Shown here: positions 7,696-13,264 of the stretch, piece by piece
Position numbering within the stretch: the first letter of the stretch is position 1
Layout: every line of letters begins with the position of its first letter
Source: Blastomyces gilchristii SLH14081
Taxonomy: Eukaryota > Ascomycota > Eurotiomycetes > Onygenales > Ajellomycetaceae
Length of the DNA stretch: 13,264 nucleotides
NCBI RefSeq assembly: GCF_000003855.2
Contig: NW_003101672.1
Span: forward strand, 8,242-21,505
Reading direction: 5' to 3'
The notes under the pieces: model-generated
What the model was told of the DNA's origin: nothing
What the model saw: the letters and a program-made list of their open reading frames with translations, nothing else
The model's database searches: none
Translations under genes and position numbers: made by a program

Positions 7696-8960
7696 ATGAT
7701 AAACCTGAGATCAGGTGAAAAGCCTGACTTAATGAAAGAATACATGCCTTTAAGACAGAGAAATGAGAAGACATCAGAACAGCAGATACAAGATCACAGA
7801 TTATTACTAATATTAATAATAAATCAGAAGACAGCTTCTGAGAAACTGAAAGAAATAATTACAGAGAAACAGTCTGATAAGTCTAACAATAAATATAAAG
7901 ACTTGTAAAGATATCAGTGAGACATCAGATAATATAGAGAGTTTAAATAACTGAAATAATAATAGCTTTATAAGTGAGAAGACTTATATAAGACTTAAAA
8001 TTACAAGACTTCAGCATGAGATTAAGTGAATAAAGACAGGTAGAAATAAGAATAAAGAGCTTAGTACAGATTTAATAAACTATTTTTAATAAAAGAATAG
8101 AATATCTGTATTAATAAAGATTCTTAATAAATTCAGAAATTAAGTAAGATTTATAAAGAAGTTTATTATACTCACTAACTCTGTAAATTATTCTATATAA
8201 AAAGAAGAGATTCTGCTTATAGTAAGATAATCTAAAATAAATAATATTTTTAATAATAAGCAGATTAATTCTGATAAGAATATTAGTATAAATATATAAT
8301 ATTTTTAATTAGAACAGAATATTTGACTATATAACTATATATAATCTACAATTACTTCACAGATCAAATCTTACTTTATTATACTTAAGAAGTCTTAACT
8401 ATTTACTTATTCTCTATAATCTATTATAGAGAATAATTTCAGTGAGATATTTACTATCTGTAAAACTTATCTATTTTAAGAATTAATTAAAATAATGTTA
8501 AAATTAAAGAGTTCTGATTACATATTTATTAAATATTTAATTATAATTAGAACTGATTATATCTGATTAAAATATAATATTAAAGATTTCATGTTTTTCA
8601 ACAGACTTCTTACAGAGATTAGTAAAGATTGATTATTTTTTATAAAGAATTAAATAAATGTAATAGAGAAGAATAAGAATACTAGAATACTTAAAAATAA
8701 TTTTATAAAATTATGTTAAAATATTCTTCTATAATTATTAGCTACTGATAAATCTCTCATCTCTAATGAAAAGATCTCTGTAAATAACACTTAAGACAAG
8801 AATAAGAAAGACAAGAACAAAAATAATAATAAGAATAAAACACTAAATTTAAATCTGAACATAGAGATAATAATGTAAGAACCTGCTATTATTATTAAAA
8901 GATTAATTATATTAAGATTAACTATTGAAAGAAATACTCTGAGAAACATTCTTCAAACTT
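7696..8960 (+). pseudogene. gag: Copia gag pseudogene
   Basis: An open frame from ATG 7696 to the stop at 7908 (70 codons, starting MINLRSGEKPDLMKEY) opens the coding region about 70 bp after the LTR and is probably the Gag N-terminus. Beyond it all frames are broken and very AT-rich. At 8884-8925 one frame reads C-Y-Y-Y-stop-K-I-N-Y-I-K-I-N-Y followed by stop-KKYSEK. Reversing simple G-to-A and C-to-T changes fits a C-x2-C-x4-H-x4-C knuckle followed by WKKY, as in copia Gag. The middle capsid region is not recognisable. The N-terminal frame is unusually rich in Gln, Lys and Glu and shows no stop until 7908. Confidence 0.6.
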
Positions 8961-9093
8961 CAATATCAATAGAAACAAGAATAAAGATAAGAATGTGAAG
9001 AATACAGATACTACTTCTATTTACAATATTATAAAGTAAGTATTTTGTATTAAAGAAAAGATCTATGTAAGTAATCAGACAGAAAAAAATACC

Positions 9094-9597
9094 TGAATTC
9101 TAGACTCTGAATCAGATACTTATATTACATCTCACAGAGATCTTATTATGATAAAACCTCAGAAGATGAAAGTAATGTTGAAAATAACAGATAGAACAGT
9201 GATCTCTGCTATAGCTATAAAAGATACAAAGATTTCAGTGAAAGAGACAGATATATTATTAAATAATATTTACTATATTCTGAAGTTAGAAGTGAATCTT
9301 ATGAGTATAAGTAAGCTTGTATATCAGAGTTATATCTATAAGCAGTTAATATATAAAAATAATCATACTATATTAATTATGTCTCTTAACTACATATTCT
9401 CATTTATAGTAAGATTAAATAAGAATAATATCTATGAGATGAAAAGATCAGTTATATATAGAGACTTAATTCAGTTTACTATACTTAATAATTATAGAAC
9501 TTATAATGATGTAATAGTATTAAAAGCTAGAATATCTAAATTCTGTGAATATTATAAAAATGATAGCAGACTTATATCTAGAGATGAGAATTATTAA
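9094..9597 (+). pseudogene. Copia protease start and gag-pre-integrase remnant
   Basis: After a TGA (9094-9096) that probably replaces a Trp codon, the frame reads ILDSESDTYITSHRDLI, the copia protease active-site block. Here DSG is now DSE (9103-9111). The same frame then stays open to 9597, with ATG at 9148. It contains LLNNIYYILKLEVNLMSISKL, matching the LxNVLYVPxLxxNLLSVxxL core between protease and integrase. It is the longest uninterrupted frame in the window (about 167 codons from 9097), yet it has lost its catalytic Gly and stops before integrase. The part after about 9450 has a counterpart at 13264-13150 in copy B. Confidence 0.8.
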
Positions 9598-9688
9598 CTA
9601 ACAGGCTTTACTATTTTGCAAAGTCTATGTTCAGGTAAAAATAACACATTCAATCTTTATATCTATAATACAAGCTGTTAAGCTAGTA

Positions 9689-9919
9689 ATGAGATTCTTA
9701 ATTAATCTAGTAAAGAGGAAATTCTTAATACAAAGATTATATTATATTAAGATCAGATATTATATTCTTCATAATTTAATTAAAAAAGAGAAAATCATGA
9801 TGAAACATGTTAATTCTACAGTGAATATAGCTGACAGACTTATCAAGTCACTGACAAAGCCTGCATTTGCAGATTTTATTAAAAGAATTAGTATTCAGAA
9901 AATTGAGAAGAAGAAATAA
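9689..9919 (+). pseudogene. Copia RNase H C-terminal remnant, joined across a deletion
   Basis: This open frame ends with IKIRYYILHNLIKKEKI, then VNSTVNIADRLIKSLTKPAFADF and a Lys-rich tail ending at the stop 9917-9919. It matches the conserved end of copia Pol (DIRYHFIRE, then TxxQxADxLTKxL and F). The first few codons lie at or left of the deletion junction at about 9700-9710, so the ATG at 9689 is probably an accident of the join. The same end is found in inverted form at 10477-10686. Confidence 0.88.
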
Positions 9920-10118
9920 TTAAATAATAATAATGATACAGCAAATCAATGAATTTTGCATATATTTCTTAATTTTTACAGTTATTGCTGTATAGATGTC
10001 TTTTCTAATGAGAAAAGAGTCTGATTAATATAATTAATTATTATTGTGTTTTTGAAAGATTTGAGAATGAGAGAGACTCTGAGTGATGATTTATAGATTA
10101 TAATATAGTAAGAGAGAG
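9920..10118 (+). other. Copia 3' untranslated region and polypurine tract, copy A
   Basis: This is non-coding sequence between the pol stop and the 3' LTR, and it aligns as an inverted copy with 10275-10476. It ends with AGAGAGAG (10111-10118) immediately before the LTR, the expected polypurine tract. No ORF is seen. Confidence 0.7.
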
Positions 10119-10233
10119 TATTGATGATTACTACATCTACTCTAGTTATATATTATTTCAATCTATTCATTTAGTGTAACTCGCATAGATAGATTATATA
10201 GATATAACACAATACATTATTCTTCAAGAGATT
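10119..10233 (+). repeat. Ty1/copia 3' LTR of copy A, right end missing
   Basis: This matches 247-325 plus 7576-7589, with many C-to-T and G-to-A changes; the starting TG has become TA. It contains 22 bp (10196-10217) that the 5' LTR lacks. It breaks off after CAAGAGATT and runs into the inverted LTR start of copy B, so about 37 bp of the LTR's right end is absent. Confidence 0.85.
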
Positions 10234-10234
10234 C

Positions 10235-10274
10235 AGATAGCACGTAACTAGAGTAGATGTAGTAATTATTAACA
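10235..10274 (-). repeat. Ty1/copia 3' LTR fragment of copy B (first ~40 bp)
   Basis: Read on the minus strand this starts TGTTAATAATTACTACATC, the LTR start, preceded by a purine tract AGAAAGAG (plus strand 10275-10282). After about 35-40 bp it merges with the reversed copy-A LTR. The exact junction is blurred because both readings fit GAATCTCTT. Confidence 0.8.
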
Positions 10275-10476
10275 CTCTTTCTTACTACACTGTGATCTAT
10301 AAGTTATCACCCGGAGTCTTTCTCATTTTCAAATTTATCAAAAATGCAATAATAATTAATTATATTAAGCAGACTCTGATTTTCTCATTAGAAAAGATGT
10401 CTGTACAGTAATAACTGTAAAAATTAAGAAATACATGTAAAATTCATTGATCTGCTATATCATTATTATTATTTAA
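10275..10476 (-). other. Copia 3' untranslated region, copy B
   Basis: This is the inverted counterpart of 9920-10118. It keeps a few C/G bases lost in copy A (for example CCCGGAG at 10310-10316). Differences between the arms are mostly transitions. No ORF is seen. Confidence 0.7.
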
Positions 10477-10990
10477 TTATTTCTTCTTCTCAATTTTCTG
10501 AATATTAACTCTTTTGATAAAATCTTTAAATACAGGCTTTGTCAGTGACTTGATAAGGTTATCAGTTATATTCACTGTAGAATTAATATATTTTATTATA
10601 ATTCTCTCCTTTTCAATCAGATTATAAAGAATATAATATCTAATCTTAATATAATGTAATCTCTGTGTTAAGAACTTCTCTTTCACTAGATTAATTACTC
10701 TCTTATTATTAACTTATAGATATGAGTATATTTTCACTTTCTCATTATTCATTAACTCAGTGTTATACAATATATTATTCAATTAGATTATTTTATAAGC
10801 TGTCTTACTAACTGTAATATATTCAGCTTCTGTAATTAATTTAATAATAGATATCTGTCTCTGTAACTGTTATAAGATTGATAACTTATTAATTAATATA
10901 ATATAGCTGATAGTTAATTTGTATTAAGAATTTATCTCTGCTCAGTCTGAATCATAGTATGTTATAGAACTCAGACTCTTATTACTGATA
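10477..10990 (-). pseudogene. Copia RNase H remnant, copy B
   Basis: Starting near 10990 the minus strand reads TYYDSDWAEINS (in part), then LITEAEYITVSKTAYK, LNNILYNTELMNNE and finally an open frame 10686-10477 with HYIKIRYYILYNLIEKERI and TDNLIKSLTKPVFKDF. These match the family's YSDADWAG, STEAEYIA, DIRYHFIRE and ADxLTK blocks. The acidic Asp in YDSD and the Glu in TEAEY are still present. Stops fall at former Trp or Gln positions. A live version would degrade the RNA template during reverse transcription. Confidence 0.88.
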
Positions 10991-11249
10991 TTCTTTCTGT
11001 ATAATATATCATGATTTTTCATCTTCTTAACATAATATAGAACATGCTTCAACACTGCTCAACATACTTTATATAAATATAAGTTAAAATGTAAGAGATA
11101 GTTAATCATGAACATCAGATCTGACTGACTGCTTAAGACTAAATACTGCAATAATCTCAATTTTTGATAATATCTTATAGCTGTAAAGTTGTTATTTAAT
11201 TCATTATTCTTATCAGATGAAAATTTCAGTTATATACCTATTATTATTG

Positions 11250-12004
11250 AGATCTCTGCAGAATTCATCTTATTTGTACTGAAATCTTCAAGAATCTTCT
11301 TAATATAACAGCTCTGTGTAACTGCTAGATTACTATTTCTCTGACATTTAATCTTTATATTAAGATATAACTTAATCTCTTTAACATTCTTTATCTTAAA
11401 TCTCTTTACAATCTCTCTTAATACTCAGTTTAATTACTGTTTTTGAGATTCTATCATCTGATAATTATTAACATGTAATATCAGATAGATCTTGTAAATA
11501 GAGTAATATAGAAATTCATTATTATAAGATAATATCTTAAATCTCAATGTAGTCAGATACTCTGTTATGAGAAAATATTATATTCTTACAGCTTGCTTCA
11601 TTTCATATAAACTTTGATAGAGTAGTCTTATTAAGTTATCTCTGTTATGTTTAATATTGATAAGCAGTTATATATAGATTATCTTATTCTGAGATAATAT
11701 ATTATTCAAAAACATAGATACATAGTCAATGAATTTAATCTTTCATTCTTTAATAGTTGATATAGTGAATAGACTATGTAATATAGACTCTGATATCACT
11801 ACAGTATATAATTTTATATAATAAATACTCCACTGTTACAAGAATCTTCTAATTACTTAGTAAGCTCTAAAATAAATAATTTCTCTCTTATTATTGAATT
11901 TCTGATTATATACTTATTTATCTGTAAGAATATTCATTTTCAGAGTCTTCTTAATAATAATATATATCTTCTTCTATTCAAATATCTTAATCTTCTTTTT
12001 CATT
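11250..12004 (-). pseudogene. Copia reverse transcriptase remnant, copy B
   Basis: Blocks in order on the minus strand are NILTDK-stop-VYNQKFNN (family WVYKxK; about 11936-11906), then IIYFRAY with VIRRFL, then TVVISESILHSLFTIS, then IDYVSMFLNNIL (family DVxxAFLxxxL), then LYQSLYEMKQA (family LYGLKQ; about 11590-11610). The catalytic box is HVNN at 11464-11475 where the family has YVDD. Each change at that box fits C-to-T or G-to-A. The Asp before AFL is kept in IDYV, but the pair in the box is lost, so the enzyme is dead. Confidence 0.9.
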
Positions 12005-12490
12005 ATCTTATATTAATAGTTTCAGTCTGAGCTTCTCTTAGCTTTTATCAGTGTAGTTAATCAGTCTGTTAAAATACTTAGAACAGAATCATTCTTATTA
12101 ACAGAGTCTTCAGACTCTTCATTTATAACAAGCTGTATCTCATTATTTAGAAGAGAGATTGAATTAATTATACTCTCTAAGTTTTCATTGATAATTATCT
12201 TTAAAACATCTGACTTTTTCTTTACTAAATATTATAGTAAGTAGTGCTGTTATCTCTCTCAGACATTTAGAATATTCAATTCATTAGACAATTCATTAAA
12301 TTCTCTCACTGTATTTACAGATGTATTTACACTTATGTTAAGAGCTTTATTAAATATGATATCTCATGCAATCTTAAGACAGTGTACAACAAAATCTTAC
12401 ATATAATATTAGTGTAATTCTTAATATTTAATCAGCTGTTATTTCTGACTGTCAGTTCTATCTGTAAGCTTATTCAACACTTTCAAATTC
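12004..12490 (-). other. Integrase-RT linker of copia copy B
   Basis: This is the spacer between the GYE-like block and the RT start. In live copia elements it is a poorly conserved, often acidic linker. Here one frame gives Glu/Asp/Ser-rich pieces with many stops. I see nothing else in it. Confidence 0.45.
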
Positions 12491-13060
12491 TTCTTATAGA
12501 TTTTATACTCTCATCTTCATATTCAATGAACAGAAAATTGCATCTCAGTTTAAGCTTTAAAAGATATAAGTGATATTTCTTTCTTACATTTAAATATCTT
12601 TATTAATATTAAGAATGTGTTAATCATTATAATTATAACTTGTATTACTTCATCTCAAAGTTCTCTTTCTAATTCACTATTAAATAGTAGACTTCATATC
12701 TTTTTTGTAACTATTCAATTTGCATGTTTCACTAAGCTATTCAATTATAATATATTAGATGTAGTCATTTCATATACTATTTCTTTGCTCTGATAGTAGG
12801 TCTTAAGTTCTTGACTTTTAAACTCTTCTTCATCATCTCAGTGTAGAATCTCAACTTAATATTATATAGTTATCTTAATATCTGTAATGAAATTCATTAA
12901 TCTTGTAGTAGATTCTTTTTTTTTCATCATAAAAATTGTTTATCTATAACAGATTGTATTATCTATTATACTTAATCAATAACTTGCACTCTCTCTAGTG
13001 AGAGTGTTATTTCTGTTGAAAAGTGTTTTTTCACTCTCTGCTAGATTGAAGAAGAATCTT
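12490..13060 (-). pseudogene. Copia integrase remnant, copy B
   Basis: Strongly decayed. Near 12850-12650 a reading with SLVKHANWIVTKRYEV resembles the NGxxER region with the catalytic Glu of copia integrases. Near 12560-12490, LKLRCNFLFIEYEDESIKSIRR matches the KLRxxxFxGYExxxKxYR block at the integrase end. The first two catalytic Asp residues could not be placed. The call rests on this block plus position directly before RT and after the gag-pre-integrase counterpart. Confidence 0.6.
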
Positions 13061-13264
13061 ATTACTGACTTAACAGCTTGTGTTATAGATATAAAGATTA
13101 AATATGTTATTTTTATCTAAACACAGACTTTGCAGAATGATAAAGTCTGTTAATTAATAAATTCTCATCTCTAGATATGAGTCTGCTGTTATTTTTACAA
13201 TATCTATGAAATTTAGATGTTCTAGCTTTTAATACTATTACATCATTATAAGTCTATAATCTTT

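Larger units (their letters stand above)
247..10233 (+). mobile_element. Ty1/copia copy A (plus strand), split by Ty3, internally deleted
   Basis: Copy A comprises the 5' LTR (247-325 plus 7576-7626), gag, protease and gag-pre-integrase remnants (7696-9597), a deletion junction near 9700-9710, the RNase H C-terminus (to 9919), a purine tract (10111-10118) and a 3' LTR (10119-10233). Relative to copy B it lacks about 2.35 kb of pol. It predates the Ty3 insertion, which lies inside its 5' LTR. It is non-functional. Confidence 0.85.
9520..10700. repeat. Long imperfect inverted repeat (copia A / copia B tails)
   Basis: The left arm at about 9710-10155 pairs with 10690-10240, around a spacer of about 80 bp that holds most of copy A's LTR. 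Further out, 9507-9700 pairs with 13264-13057, the intervening copy-B sequence being absent from copy A. By eye the arms are nearly nine-tenths identical and differ mainly by transitions. Transcription through it would give a foldback RNA. Confidence 0.85.
10235..13264 (-). mobile_element. Ty1/copia copy B (minus strand), runs off the window
   Basis: This is an inverted relative of copy A. It holds an LTR fragment, 3' UTR, RNase H, RT and integrase remnants, reaching at 13264 the region equivalent to about 9484 in copy A. Its gag and 5' LTR lie beyond the window. The order integrase then RT then RNase H confirms Ty1/copia. It keeps the 2.35 kb that copy A lost. All domains are broken by stops. 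Confidence 0.88.

Noticed and set aside
9689..9710. Copy A as a retrotransposed spliced transcript (intron removed between integrase and RNase H)
   Set aside because: No GT...AG borders are found at the junction in copy B; a 7-bp direct repeat at both breakpoints fits deletion better.
1..13264. Host protein-coding genes, tRNA or rRNA genes
   Set aside because: All recognisable coding signal belongs to retrotransposon domains; I see no other conserved motif, intron-exon structure or RNA gene fold.

Overview
The window holds no intact cellular gene that I can support. It is a block of nested, heavily mutated LTR retrotransposons, of the kind found in AT-rich heterochromatin of filamentous fungi (probably Pezizomycotina). 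Four things suggest a fungus: a chromodomain-bearing Ty3/gypsy element, a short-LTR Ty1/copia element, RIP-like C-to-T and G-to-A decay on both strands, and near-total loss of CpG inside the elements. No prokaryotic gene layout is visible. The species cannot be named from the sequence.

Layout. 1-246 is less mutated flanking DNA with two small tandem duplications. 247-325 is the left part of a copia LTR. A Ty3/gypsy chromovirus (326-7570, coding on the minus strand) has inserted into that LTR. It is bounded by two LTRs of about 257 bp (326-582 and 7313-7570) and by a perfect 5-bp target duplication, ATTTA (321-325 and 7571-7575). Its decayed gag and pol can be followed right to left: Gag with a CCHC knuckle, protease, reverse transcriptase, RNase H, integrase (D-35-E spacing intact) and chromodomain. 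About 1.8 kb of unexplained sequence lies between the chromodomain and the left LTR.

The rest of the copia LTR resumes at 7576 and ends near 7626. It is followed by copia copy A on the plus strand (about 7627-10233), which has Gag, protease and gag-pre-integrase remnants, then a deletion of about 2.35 kb (most of integrase, RT and RNase H), then the C-terminal RNase H end and a 3' LTR. Copy A abuts, tail to tail, copia copy B on the minus strand (10235 to beyond 13264). Copy B keeps integrase, RT and RNase H, all full of stops. The two copies make a long imperfect inverted repeat centred near 10,200.

All elements look dead. Catalytic motifs are lost by G-to-A changes (YLDD to YLNN, YVDD to HVNN, DSG to NSE or DSE). 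The point of most interest is the mutation context. Comparing repeat copies inside the window, C-to-T changes fall strongly on C followed by C or G, with CpA changed less often. In runs of C the last C tends to survive. This differs from classical CpA-directed RIP.
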